NCBI GenBank assembly: GCA_021604725.1
Contig: BQJN01000039.1
Location: 1-39,011 of the forward strand
Reading direction: 5' to 3'
From: Lysobacteraceae bacterium
GTDB lineage: Bacteria > Pseudomonadota > Gammaproteobacteria > Xanthomonadales > BQJN01
Length of the DNA stretch: 39,011 nt
Made by a program: the position numbers and the translations under genes. The notes beneath the pieces were generated by a model, which worked only from the letters and a program-made list of their open reading frames with translations, did not search any database and was not told the origin of the DNA. Positions within the stretch are counted from its first letter, which is position 1. Each line of letters starts with the position of its first letter. Shown here piece by piece: positions 9,075 through 18,637 of this stretch.

Positions 9075-10232
9075 TTAGTGAGCATGGCCTTCGCCAAGCG
9101 AAGACTTCAGTAAGAGGGACTTCAGATGAAATACACCCTGGACGGCAACCTCATCGCCTTCGCTCAACCCCGCCAAGATCACGGTCCAGTCGCCCATGGT
9201 CGCCCCTGTCTGTATGGTCTCGGCATGAAACTCATGACCGTTTTCTACTTTGAATACAGTCGGAAACCCCTCGAGCATCGTGATGGCTGTGCTTGGTACA
9301 GCTAGGATTTTGTCGCTGACACCGATGGCTATCTCGGCTTCGACGAATTGACCTGGATGTAGTCGGTCATCGGAATTGTCGACCTCAATCCGCAATCCCT
9401 TGGTGCGCGTCGTTTCGTCCAGGCGGTGATGTTGCTGAATGACAGTCCCATCAAACCAGGTCATTCCATCGAGGCTCACACGTGCCGAGCTTCCCATCGC
9501 AATGTTGGCCACACTATTGGCAACGGTTTGTGCCTCGACCCACATGACCGATTCGTCGGAAATGTCGATCAACACACGACCAGGCTCTATCAACTCACCG
9601 ACGATAAAGTCGTCTTGCAAAACGGTCCCGGCCTGCGGTGCCAACAAGACAAACTCCCCGGTCGCCTTGCGTGCGTCACCGGAGCTTAACAGTGTTGTCG
9701 CCTGCGCTTCGGTCATGCCGTACGCGATGACCTTGGCGAGCGCTTGTTGCTGCGCAACCTGGGTTTCAGTGTAACGGCGTTCTGACACCGTGTCGGGTCC
9801 CAGCGCACTGACCCGGGCCCATTCGCGATCAGAAACAATCAATACGCCTTGCGCTTCCGCCATCTCAACGCTTGACAAGGTCACCAGCGGTTGCCCTGGC
9901 TCAACGTGGTCGCCAAGTTTGACATGCCTTGTCAGAACCTGAGCGGTAATGCGGGTAGTGACTCGAGCGGATCGATATGCATTTACGACGACCTCACCTG
10001 GCACACGGATCGATTCGCTCAGTGCGCGACGCATCGTGGTACCCAAGCTGATGCCTGCCGATCGTTGCTGTTTGGCATTCAATTCAATGGCGTTGCCTTG
10101 TTCGTCGTCGTGGGCATTGTGGTCGTCTTCTTGAGCTGTCGCTGGGGTGATCAGTGCAAGACACAGGCACACCACCCAAAAGTTTGAAATGTTCATGATT
10201 GGGATATCCATTGTTGATTTGGAGATGTTCAT
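9075..10232 (-). CDS. CzcB/CusB-type periplasmic adaptor (MFP)
   Basis: A 385-residue membrane-fusion protein linking the RND pump to the outer-membrane channel. I chose the ATG at 10232 because it overlaps the upstream stop as ATGA; in-frame ATGs at 10211 and 10196 are alternatives, and MNIS occurs twice at the N-terminus. A signal peptide ends near ITPATAQ. The mature N-terminus has a short acidic, His-containing stretch (EDDHNAHDDEQG) that could bind metal. Barrel-sandwich and hairpin segments follow (RVTTRITAQVLTRHVKLGDH, GEFVLLAPQAGTVLQDDFIV), then a beta-barrel and a membrane-proximal domain. The C-terminus ends GEGHAH. Confidence 0.9.
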   Translation of the reverse strand: MNISKSTMDIPIMNISNFWVVCLCLALITPATAQEDDHNAHDDEQGNAIELNAKQQRSAGISLGTTMRRALSESIRVPGEVVVNAYRSARVTTRITAQVLTRHVKLGDHVEPGQPLVTLSSVEMAEAQGVLIVSDREWARVSALGPDTVSERRYTETQVAQQQALAKVIAYGMTEAQATTLLSSGDARKATGEFVLLAPQAGTVLQDDFIVGELIEPGRVLIDISDESVMWVEAQTVANSVANIAMGSSARVSLDGMTWFDGTVIQQHHRLDETTRTKGLRIEVDNSDDRLHPGQFVEAEIAIGVSDKILAVPSTAITMLEGFPTVFKVENGHEFHAETIQTGATMGDWTVILAGLSEGDEVAVQGVFHLKSLLLKSSLGEGHAH

Positions 10233-11491
10233 TGGTCGTCGCCTTGATTGAGCCAGCCATCGACTTGACCTGACGCCGATAGCCACTCGAACCAGGCACG
10301 CCATAGCGACTCGCGCAGATCAAGTGCGCTCTGTTGAATGTCTAACGTGGCCGTCAATTGCACTAGATAGTCGGTGGTGCTGATCTCGCCGGCCTGCCAC
10401 AACTTCTCCAATTGTTCGGTTTGGTTGGTCAAGCTGGATTGACCGGTGTTTTGCCAATCAACCCAGGCATCTCGTGACAATTGATAGCGATCTCTGGCGC
10501 TGATGAATCGAGATTGAGCGCGCTGCGTTAGGTTGTCTAATTGCTGTTGGGCTTGGCCATGTCTGGCTGCGGCCGCGACCACTTCATGGCTAAATTTGTT
10601 GCGCACAAACAACGGTATCGTCAGGTCTATCCCTATCAGATTCTCACCGCTTTCTCGCCCGCCAGTCACACTGATGGTGGGGTCGGGCCGGCGCTCGCGC
10701 GAGCGCAACTCGATCAACGCATTGGCCGCATCGGCTTGATGCCGTGCAACCATCACTTGAGGAAGTTGCGAGACTGCTATAATTGAATCATCCATGCTCA
10801 ATGCCAGCGGTGGCAGGTTCGACGGCAGCGATGGCCACTGGCCAGGTTGCACATCTGGTGCTATTGCGAGCACCTCCTGACGCGCATCGGCCAGGGCGGC
10901 ACTGGTGGTCGCGTTTTGCATCCTCGCGTCTGTGTAGGCCAATTGAGCGAGCGTCAACTCGACCTGATTTAGATCGCCGGCGTCGAATCGCCTTCTTGCC
11001 AGGAGTGCAAAGTCCTCCATTAGGGTGCGTCTAGATTTGGCCAGATGTTCATGATCCATTTCGGTCTGATGCCTGGCCAGTCCATTGAGCAAATCGACTG
11101 TGACCGCCCAACGAATATCTAGGTAGGCGGCTTCAGCAGCCAGACGGTCGGAGTCAGCAACAGCGGTTCGTGCTTGTCGCTTGCGTCCCCAATCTAGCGT
11201 CTGGTTTAGACCGATCGCGCGGGTTTGAGTGTCGGCATTCTCAGCGCCGATCACAAGCTCGGGGTTGTATATCGGTTGCGAGGCAGCGTCCCGATCTGCA
11301 GCGATTGCGACATTGGCAAATCGGGCGGCTCGAACGCGAGGATTGGATTCAACAACCGATTGCACAAACCGGTGTAATACAGGGTCTGCATGCGCGCCAT
11401 CGTAAGCAGCGACACGGCTAGCTGACAACACGCATGGAAGAAATATCAGGCTACCCAATACCAGGGGTAGCCCATAACGAAGATTCTGCAT
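10229..11491 (-). CDS. CzcC/TolC-family outer-membrane efflux channel
   Basis: A 420-residue protein, normal for CzcC. A signal peptide covers about residues 1-29. The rest is mostly long alpha-helical stretches forming the TolC barrel-tunnel repeat, with the typical NPRVRAARF start of the first helix and IGLNQTLDWG and GIDLTIPLFVRNK beta-hairpin regions. It sits between the His-rich protein gene (75-bp gap) and the adaptor (ATGA overlap). It should provide the outer-membrane exit duct of the tripartite metal pump. Confidence 0.9.
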   Translation of the reverse strand: MQNLRYGLPLVLGSLIFLPCVLSASRVAAYDGAHADPVLHRFVQSVVESNPRVRAARFANVAIAADRDAASQPIYNPELVIGAENADTQTRAIGLNQTLDWGRKRQARTAVADSDRLAAEAAYLDIRWAVTVDLLNGLARHQTEMDHEHLAKSRRTLMEDFALLARRRFDAGDLNQVELTLAQLAYTDARMQNATTSAALADARQEVLAIAPDVQPGQWPSLPSNLPPLALSMDDSIIAVSQLPQVMVARHQADAANALIELRSRERRPDPTISVTGGRESGENLIGIDLTIPLFVRNKFSHEVVAAAARHGQAQQQLDNLTQRAQSRFISARDRYQLSRDAWVDWQNTGQSSLTNQTEQLEKLWQAGEISTTDYLVQLTATLDIQQSALDLRESLWRAWFEWLSASGQVDGWLNQGDDQ

Positions 11492-11566
11492 AAATCATAT
11501 TCCAAACAGATACATGGGCGCGTCCACCGACCACAGTCGGCGCGCGAACATTGGGCGAAATACGAT

Positions 11567-11902
11567 TTATGCGTTAGGAGGCGGTGTGGGAGGTGCTTGG
11601 GCCAAGGCTGGAACATTGGGCTCGCGGTACAAGCGCTTGTCGTTGGTGTTAAATACAAACGAACTGGGCGACGCCAAGACGGCAAGGCCAACGCCATGTC
11701 CGTGACAGCAATGGCGACAGTGTTCGTCATCGACCTCACTGTCTGATGAACCCTCATCGTGAACGTCTAGTTGATGTCCAAATTCTTCTTCATGAACTGT
11801 GTTGTCACCGTGCAGGAAGCTGTCGACGATGATGTCGGCGGCCGCTTCCAGGCTGGACAATATAAGTGAGCAAACAACGATATGACGAATGAAGGATTGC
11901 AT
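11567..11902 (-). CDS. His-rich periplasmic protein, CzcI-like
   Basis: A 111-residue protein from the ATG at 11902; the frame runs further upstream but that would overlap the CDF gene. Residues 1-19 look like a signal peptide (FIRHIVVCSLILSSLEAAA). The middle is rich in His, Asp and Glu and contains HCRHCCHGHG (about residues 62-71), a dense Cys/His metal-binding cluster. The tail is Pro-rich. Small His-rich exported proteins of this layout (CzcI-like) occur in czc operons, where they are thought to buffer or sense periplasmic metal. The family assignment is by context and composition, not a clear match. Confidence 0.65.
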   Translation of the reverse strand: MQSFIRHIVVCSLILSSLEAAADIIVDSFLHGDNTVHEEEFGHQLDVHDEGSSDSEVDDEHCRHCCHGHGVGLAVLASPSSFVFNTNDKRLYREPNVPALAQAPPTPPPNA

Positions 11903-11909
11903 TGTGACG

Positions 11910-12581
11910 TTATCGTAACTCAAACTCAGATTCTGAGGGTGTGCTGATGTCATCAGCTCCTGGTGTGGTGCCTAGCTCTACTCGTGCCAACCTGACAACG
12001 TGCCAGGCGGCGCTAATACTCAGTGTGGCGATAATGCCGGCAACGAGAAGGTCGGGCCACCGCGAAGTGCTTGCGAATACGCCTGCGGCGGCAACCATCA
12101 CGGCAATATTGCTGATCGCGTCGTTTCGACTGCACAACCAGATCGACTGCTTGTTGCTATCGCCTTTACGGTAGCGAAAGAGCATCGCCGCGACAGTTAC
12201 ATTCACTACCAAAGCGGCCAAAGCGACGCCGCCCATCATCGTCGGGTCCGGCGCACTTCCGTTGATCGCACGATACACAGCACTGCCAATAACCCAAAGC
12301 CCAAACAGGGCCATGGTTGCTCCTTTGAACAACGAGGCCCTGGCCCGCGCTGACAAGCCCATACCCACCACGAAGAGACTAATTGCGTAATTGGCTGAGT
12401 CGCCGAAGAAGTCCAGCGCATCTGCTTGCAAGGACATCGAATCGCTTAGTTGACTTGCAACAATCTCAACGAGGAACATTGCGAAGTTGGCGACCAAAGC
12501 AACCCACAAAACACGCCGGAAAAGTGGGTCGGACTGGTTATCGGCAGAGGATGGGGTTTGGCAATCTGTGCAGCCAACCAT
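11910..12581 (-). CDS. Short CDF-type cation transporter
   Basis: A 223-residue protein from the ATG at 12581, which shares one base with the ArsR stop (TAATG). An N-terminal CTDCQ motif is followed by about six membrane helices. TM2 carries LQADALDFFGDSANY, the D-x-x-x-D-type site of cation diffusion facilitators. TM5 carries RNDAISN where classical CDFs have H-x-x-x-D. The large cytoplasmic C-terminal domain of YiiP or CzcD is missing, leaving only an acidic tail. This matches a short CDF subgroup found beside metal-efflux and MerR/ArsR genes. It probably moves divalent metal out of the cytoplasm to feed the tripartite pump. Confidence 0.82.
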   Translation of the reverse strand: MVGCTDCQTPSSADNQSDPLFRRVLWVALVANFAMFLVEIVASQLSDSMSLQADALDFFGDSANYAISLFVVGMGLSARARASLFKGATMALFGLWVIGSAVYRAINGSAPDPTMMGGVALAALVVNVTVAAMLFRYRKGDSNKQSIWLCSRNDAISNIAVMVAAAGVFASTSRWPDLLVAGIIATLSISAAWHVVRLARVELGTTPGADDISTPSESEFELR

Positions 12582-12913
12582 TAGCCAAGCTCCTCGCAAT
12601 CAAGTGGTTCACCCACGTGAGCCACCATGTCATCGATAACGCATCGAATATGGTCGTCCAGCGCAGAGTAGTAAATCTTTTTCCCGTCTCTCTGCCCACG
12701 AAGTATGCGTGCCCCTTTGAGCAATCGAAGGTGATGACTCACCAAAGGTGGTGACAGGCCCAACTGCTCAGCAATATCTCCGACGCATATCGGTTTGCTC
12801 AAGCAGCGCAGCACGATACGAAGCCTGGTGGGGTCTCCAAGTAGGCGAAACAAATCGGCGACATGAACGACCGTGTCTTCCGAATCGTAAGGCCCAGCAG
12901 TGTTTGACGGCAT
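12581..12913 (-). CDS. ArsR/SmtB-family metal-sensing repressor
   Basis: A 110-residue winged-helix repressor and first gene of the efflux operon. The HTH is visible at about 40-70 (CVGDIAEQLGLSPPLVSHHL). The C-terminal helix reads DDHIRCVIDDMVAHVGE. Its Asp, His (+2), His (+11) and Glu (+3) have exactly the spacing of the SmtB/CzrA alpha5 site (D104, H106, H117, E120). This predicts Zn/Co/Cd-type sensing rather than the Cys-based alpha3N arsenic site. A palindrome overlaps its promoter 11 bp upstream, so autorepression released by metal is expected. Confidence 0.92.
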   Translation of the reverse strand: MPSNTAGPYDSEDTVVHVADLFRLLGDPTRLRIVLRCLSKPICVGDIAEQLGLSPPLVSHHLRLLKGARILRGQRDGKKIYYSALDDHIRCVIDDMVAHVGEPLDCEELG

Positions 12914-12923
12914 ACTTCACTTC

Positions 12924-12951
12924 AAACATTTAAACATGTGTTTATATGTTT
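12924..12951 (-). promoter_or_regulatory. 13-2-13 palindromic operator of the ArsR-type repressor
   Basis: AAACATTTAAACA and TGTTTATATGTTT flank a central TG and match in 12 of 13 positions as inverted repeats. AT-rich palindromes of this kind are standard ArsR/SmtB operators. It covers the predicted -10 and lies just upstream of the repressor start. Confidence 0.8.
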
Positions 12952-12969
12952 TCATGATTGGAGTGCCAA
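12941..12969 (-). promoter_or_regulatory. Promoter of the metal-efflux operon
   Basis: On the minus strand, -35 TTGGCA (12964-12969), a 17-bp spacer and -10 TATAAA (12941-12946). The -10 is inside the palindromic operator, which fits direct repression by polymerase exclusion. Confidence 0.65.
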
Positions 12970-13027
12970 GTCAAGGACAAAGAGATAAGGCTTGAGTACC
13001 TGACTGATAGCCGTATATTTGCACCTG

Positions 13028-13960
13028 CTACTTCGGCGATGTATCTCTGAAGTACCGTCCGAACATACGTTCGGACCCAATGTAAATCAGAAACGCACCC
13101 GCCAGGCCCGTATTGACGATGATTGACCAAGTGTCAGGACCAAAGTCAATCATCCTGAGACTGTACAACAACGTCATTGTGCCAGCTGCAAGGCACCACG
13201 GAGCCATGAAGATGCAGTGAACTCTGCGGCTTCTGTATGCGTTGTAGAGGCAAAAAATGCCAACGAATAGAAATGCAATGGCAGGAATCATCGTCGCCAG
13301 GAGAAAGCCTGCCAGGTTGCCGGCCACTTGTAGAGCTAGAAATGGAATTCCATAAATCGCCAACTTCGCGCCGACACCATCCAACAAGTCAGAATGATTG
13401 CCAGGGCTTGCTTGAGTACCGTCGCGCCTCCCGATTTCCCACTCGTCCACATGACGAATGAACCCAGGACAATAGTGTTCGCGCGTGTCCTGCTGGCGAA
13501 GCAGTCCGGCCAGGTGCGCCAAGGCACGCATCTCGCAACCCGGAGTAGCAAGCACGGCCGCCAGGCAGAATGACAACCCGAGGTGAGCATAGGTGTAGAT
13601 CATCATGCCATTGACGACCAACCAGAAGATCTGAGCAACGAGCGTTCCGTGTGTCATGTAGGAATACGCAGTACTGCCCAGCACCAGTCCAGCAAACGCC
13701 ACCCTTGGCCACATGCCCCACCGCACGCCAAACCCGATATTGATGACGTAAGGGATCAATGCCAACGCGAATAGGCCAAACGCGATGTAAGGAAGGCTGG
13801 TCAAGTCGTCAATCGTAGAATCCACGGCTAGCTTCCAGACCAGGCCCAAGCACAGGATGCCGAGGATCAATCGGACCAGACGTCCGATCCAACGCGGCTT
13901 TACCAATGTTCCTGGTTCGTCGAATCGAAAGGTTTCTTCCGGAACGGGCGGAGTGGTCAT
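13028..13960 (-). CDS. Polytopic membrane protein under a MerR-type promoter
   Basis: A 310-residue protein from the ATG at 13960, chosen because AGGTGA precedes it. After a polar N-terminus (FDEPGTLVKPRW) there are about eight membrane helices. A central soluble loop (about residues 140-185) holds PGCEM, REHYCPGF and EWEIGRRD. Further Cys residues sit in or next to helices (LSFC, VHCIF, PWC). I do not recognise the family. The key clue is its promoter: a MerR-type site with a 19-bp spacer almost identical to the one in front of merT. It is therefore probably part of the mercury regulon, perhaps in transport or membrane protection. The last step is inference. Confidence 0.75.
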   Translation of the reverse strand: MTTPPVPEETFRFDEPGTLVKPRWIGRLVRLILGILCLGLVWKLAVDSTIDDLTSLPYIAFGLFALALIPYVINIGFGVRWGMWPRVAFAGLVLGSTAYSYMTHGTLVAQIFWLVVNGMMIYTYAHLGLSFCLAAVLATPGCEMRALAHLAGLLRQQDTREHYCPGFIRHVDEWEIGRRDGTQASPGNHSDLLDGVGAKLAIYGIPFLALQVAGNLAGFLLATMIPAIAFLFVGIFCLYNAYRSRRVHCIFMAPWCLAAGTMTLLYSLRMIDFGPDTWSIIVNTGLAGAFLIYIGSERMFGRYFRDTSPK

Positions 13961-13978
13961 ACATTCACCTGAGCACAC

Positions 13979-14002
13979 AGGTCACACCTGATTGTGTGAC
14001 CT
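13979..14002. repeat. 9-bp inverted repeat in the leader of the MerR-regulated gene
   Basis: AGGTCACAC (13979-13987) and GTGTGACCT (13994-14002) are perfect complements around a 6-nt loop. It lies between the -10 and the start codon of the leftward membrane-protein gene, covering the expected transcript start. It could be an additional operator or a leader hairpin. Confidence 0.55.
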
Positions 14003-14006
14003 TTAC

Positions 14007-14037
14007 AGTCTATGGGCTGGAGTGACTACAGGGTCAA
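14007..14037 (-). promoter_or_regulatory. Second MerR-type promoter, reading leftward
   Basis: On the minus strand, -35 TTGACC (14032-14037), a 19-bp spacer and -10 TAGACT (14007-14012). The spacer contains CTGTAGTCACTCCAG (14017-14031), closely matching the dyad of the merT promoter. A 19-bp spacer is the mark of MerR-activated promoters. The start codon of the membrane-protein gene is 47 bp downstream. Confidence 0.72.
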
Positions 14038-14060
14038 GTGCCTGCTAACCGCCTCATCGG

Positions 14061-14513
14061 TCACTTGTCATTGGTCAAGCAGTTCAAGACTCGATTGACT
14101 CTGTCCGAGCGCGTAGTGGCCCGTTTTGCGTCGCAGATGGGTTCTGCCAACGCTCGCCGTTGTGCGGCGGTCAGCTGTTCCCATGCCGCAGCCAACCCAT
14201 TGGCCTCCAGTGCTGAGATCAACTCATCAGGGACTGCCTGGGCAAGCGACAGCTTCACTCGGAGTTGAGCGCCTTCAACCACATTGGCCGTAATCAGGTG
14301 TTTACTCGTGAGTTCAACAAACCACTTCTCGTTCCAGGGCTTGACCGATCGACGACCAATCTCAACTCCGTTGATGGTGACAATCGACATGAAGGTTCTG
14401 CGCTTTTTGAGCTTTTCTGGCACCTCGGGCGGGACCAGGAAATACAAGGGCTGTCCCGGTGTGTGGCATCTCAGAATGGAGCGAAAGCTGTACTGCTTGC
14501 CAATCGAATGCAT
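14061..14513 (-). CDS. YdeI/OmpD-associated (DUF1905-type) family protein
   Basis: A 150-residue soluble protein. The first half (YSFRSILRCH, FLVPPEVPEKL, SIVTINGVEIGRRSVKP) matches the small beta-barrel DUF1905 domain. The second half (VPDELISALEANGLAAAWEQ, AQRRALAEPICDAKRATTRS) is the helical YdeI/OmpD-associated domain, which is named for bacteriocin and stress protection. The start at 14513 is 6 bp after the merR stop, so the two are likely co-transcribed. No role in mercury handling is known to me; the linkage may be incidental or may reflect envelope stress. Confidence 0.8.
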   Translation of the reverse strand: MHSIGKQYSFRSILRCHTPGQPLYFLVPPEVPEKLKKRRTFMSIVTINGVEIGRRSVKPWNEKWFVELTSKHLITANVVEGAQLRVKLSLAQAVPDELISALEANGLAAAWEQLTAAQRRALAEPICDAKRATTRSDRVNRVLNCLTNDK

Positions 14514-14519
14514 TTCGAG

Positions 14520-14948
14520 CTAACTCAAAAGGCTGCCGGCACCTTGCAATGACTCAATGATGGGGCATTGTGGCGCATCATCGCCGTCGCATTTGGAAGC
14601 GATCTTACGAAGCGTTCGCTCCATGTTCTGTAGATGCTTGATCTTGGTCCGAATGGCGTCGGCATGTCGCATCGTTCGATCATGAATATCAACACAGTGC
14701 ATTTCGGTGTCATCCGCCAATGCGAGCAACTCTCGGATGTCCGACATCGAAAAGCCCAACTCCCGGCATCGCCGAATGAAAACCAGGCGAGTTAGATGTT
14801 CGTTGGTATATGACCTGTAGCCACCTGTCGTTCTTTGCGGGTCCGGGAGAATGCCAGATTTTTCGTAGTAACGAATGGTCTCAATCTTGACGCCCGCATG
14901 CTTTGACAGGACACCTATGGTGAACCTTTTCGAAGTTGATTTCGCCAT
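14520..14948 (-). CDS. merR: MerR mercury-responsive regulator
   Basis: A 142-residue protein from the ATG at 14948. An N-terminal winged HTH (FTIGVLSKHAGVKIETIRYY) is followed by the dimerisation helix. Three Cys residues sit in MHCVD, SKCDG and PQCPI, spaced 35 and 8 apart. This matches the mercury-binding C82/C117/C126 triad of MerR (35 and 9), and the ending ESLQGAGSL also matches MerR. It diverges from merT with a MerR-type promoter between them, and a second such promoter lies downstream at 14007-14037. It should repress and, on Hg(II) binding, activate both by DNA untwisting. Confidence 0.92.
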   Translation of the reverse strand: MAKSTSKRFTIGVLSKHAGVKIETIRYYEKSGILPDPQRTTGGYRSYTNEHLTRLVFIRRCRELGFSMSDIRELLALADDTEMHCVDIHDRTMRHADAIRTKIKHLQNMERTLRKIASKCDGDDAPQCPIIESLQGAGSLLS

Positions 14949-14953
14949 GACAG

Positions 14954-14984
14954 TTGACTCTGTAGTTACTACGGGGTTTATGGT
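14954..14984 (+). promoter_or_regulatory. merTPA promoter with MerR operator
   Basis: -35 TTGACT (14954-14959), a 19-bp spacer and -10 TATGGT (14979-14984). The spacer holds the dyad CTGTAG-TTA-CTACGG (14960-14974). The over-long spacer and central dyad are typical of MerR-family activation. merT starts 33 bp downstream. Confidence 0.85.
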
Positions 14985-15017
14985 CCCGCCAACTCCCACA
15001 GATTGCAAGGTGACAAC

Positions 15018-15386
15018 ATGAATGCTGATGGCGCTCAAGATGTAGGGCGCAAGCGCTTGTTTGCGGCGGGTAGCATAGTGGGTGCAATCCTCGCTTCATC
15101 ATGCTGCATCGCCCCTTTGGTCTTGGTCACGCTTGGCGTCAGCGGGGCCTGGATGGGAAATCTGACCGCGATGGCGCCTTATCAGACCTATTTCATCGCA
15201 GCAACGCTGATCCTTCTTGCGGCTGGATATTGGTTCGTGTATTTCAAGCCCAGACAAGCGTGCGAAGAAGACTCGTACTGTGCCTTGCCACAGTCCGACC
15301 GCATCGTAAAACTAGCGCTTTGGATAGCTACGGGGTTAATCGCACTGGCCATGTGCGTGAATTTTGTCTTGCCACTACTTATGTAG
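15018..15386 (+). CDS. merT: MerT mercuric ion transporter
   Basis: A 122-residue inner-membrane protein with three helices. I chose the ATG at 15018, preceded by AAGGTG. The first helix carries the paired Cys (ASSCCIAPLVLV) that accepts Hg(II) from MerP. The cytoplasmic loop carries the second pair (ACEEDSYCALP) that hands it to MerA. Length and layout are normal for MerT. It is first in the merT-merP-merA operon. Confidence 0.93.
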   Translation: MNADGAQDVGRKRLFAAGSIVGAILASSCCIAPLVLVTLGVSGAWMGNLTAMAPYQTYFIAATLILLAAGYWFVYFKPRQACEEDSYCALPQSDRIVKLALWIATGLIALAMCVNFVLPLLM

Positions 15387-15396
15387 GAGTTCCATC

Positions 15397-17101
<1,705 letters not shown>

Positions 17102-17314
17102 TTGGGCTGGCCTTGCTCTGTCCTATTAGAACCCATTGCCCTTCACCGGAACGTAGCCTCGCATCAGTTTGACTGATTGTTTACACGCAGCGCAGTAGAC
17201 GAGCAAAACTTGATTTTGGCCGTCGAAAACCTTCCTATGTACGCCCAACTATGGATATATGAATATCCATCATTCACAAATCCCGGCTATCGACGGATCT
17301 ACCGTGGAATTCGA

Positions 17315-18637
17315 CTAACTCCTTGGGGCACCGAGCAAACAGCCTTCGCATTGACCAAGCACGGTCACTTCGACCTTCACCCCAAATTGGGTCTCCAGCG
17401 GGAGTCTACGCCAGTATTCCCAAACCTCCAGTGCCGGGCGTGGGTTCCCAGTTTCATCATAAAGCCCACGGTCCTGAGCGGTTCGCAGCATCGGGTGGTT
17501 GAATTCGCTGTTCGCAGCGAACCTATCGAAGAGCAGATCGAGGTCCCGCACTGCCCACAGGTTAATGAATTCCGCCTCGAGTTCATGCGCCGCGTCCAGC
17601 ATTTTCACTGTGAATAGCGCCTGAGACTTCGGACCGCCCGGAATCAACAAGCGGTCCTGTCGCCCGGCGATGGGCACACCGATTGTCGGATGCATAAACG
17701 GGCTGGCGATGAAGCCCGATTCCAGTATTGCAAAGGGTTTCGAAGGGGCTATGAATTTGACCCGAGTGAACCAGTCGGCAGGTAGTTTCGTGGCGTCGCC
17801 CCCGACAGCGTCGTTGTGATCAGCATACGTACTGACTGCGTACAGGTCAGTGTACGGCAGCATGGCGTCGATGATGTCCTGACGTTCCGCCATGTAGGCA
17901 TCGTCATTGAGGTTGAATTCTGCGAAGACGACGAGCTGCGGATACTCAACCTTCAGTGTCTCGTAGACGGTGCGCGAAAAGGTCAGCAGTTGTTGGAACC
18001 GATGGTCGTTCGGATCATTGAATACGGCATCGATCTCGGCAACGTATGAAAAGTATTTTGGCTTGAACCGCTCAATCAGATGGCGCGCATGATTCAGGTA
18101 GGCGGTAACGACCTCGTTATCGTCAAACGTCCGATCGGCCCAATCGCCGCTTCGTGGTACCGAGCCTGTTTCTCCAATGGACTGGGTGAGTGACACACGG
18201 TCCGACCCGAGTACGCTCAGCATCACCACGACGTTGTCAAAATCCGCGGCTCCTCTCTGCTGGCGTCTCAGCTCTTGTTCAAGGCTCTTGGGCAGCGGTG
18301 ACTTTGACAAGGCTTCATCCCACGGGATTCCGACATCGTGAAACAGCGTGATCAGGTCGCCATGTTTTCGCAGGTACGAGAAGGTCTTATCGAAAGCTTC
18401 GTCGTTCCAGTCGTAAGGCTGATATGTGAATCCCATCAGAAACGGCCTCGCATCCGGCTGCAATTTGGGAACCAGCATGGCGTCGGTGATCTGCGCATCG
18501 ACATCGAATTGTTCCAGCCTCGTCTGCGGGGCCATTGCCAGATTCCACACAAGCAGCAGAAAGGCCATGACAACCAAGGCAATCACAACAGATTTCCGCA
18601 ATACGGATTTTCCTTTGTAGCCAACAACTGCCTTCAT
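17315..18637 (-). CDS. Membrane-anchored glycosidase-like TIM-barrel protein
   Basis: A 440-residue protein. I chose the ATG at 18637 because GGAGAAG precedes it; the frame is open to 18778 without a ribosome binding site. One N-terminal helix (SVVIALVVMAFLLLVWNLA) anchors a periplasmic domain. The domain opens with FLMGFTYQPYDW and has alternating beta-alpha segments. YVAEIDAVFND offers a Glu at the usual acid/base position of clan GH-A barrels, and FAILESGF offers a Glu at the nucleophile position after strand 7. FAEFNLND and LYAVSTYAD fit intermediate strands. This suggests a glycoside hydrolase or a pseudo-enzyme relative. No exact family or substrate is recognised. It is convergent with merA and diverges from the kinase. 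Confidence 0.6.
   Translation of the reverse strand: MKAVVGYKGKSVLRKSVVIALVVMAFLLLVWNLAMAPQTRLEQFDVDAQITDAMLVPKLQPDARPFLMGFTYQPYDWNDEAFDKTFSYLRKHGDLITLFHDVGIPWDEALSKSPLPKSLEQELRRQQRGAADFDNVVVMLSVLGSDRVSLTQSIGETGSVPRSGDWADRTFDDNEVVTAYLNHARHLIERFKPKYFSYVAEIDAVFNDPNDHRFQQLLTFSRTVYETLKVEYPQLVVFAEFNLNDDAYMAERQDIIDAMLPYTDLYAVSTYADHNDAVGGDATKLPADWFTRVKFIAPSKPFAILESGFIASPFMHPTIGVPIAGRQDRLLIPGGPKSQALFTVKMLDAAHELEAEFINLWAVRDLDLLFDRFAANSEFNHPMLRTAQDRGLYDETGNPRPALEVWEYWRRLPLETQFGVKVEVTVLGQCEGCLLGAPRS

Noticed and set aside
17177-17617. 146-codon plus-strand frame after merA
   Set aside because: Most of it is antisense to the glycosidase-like gene, which has better start and domain evidence.
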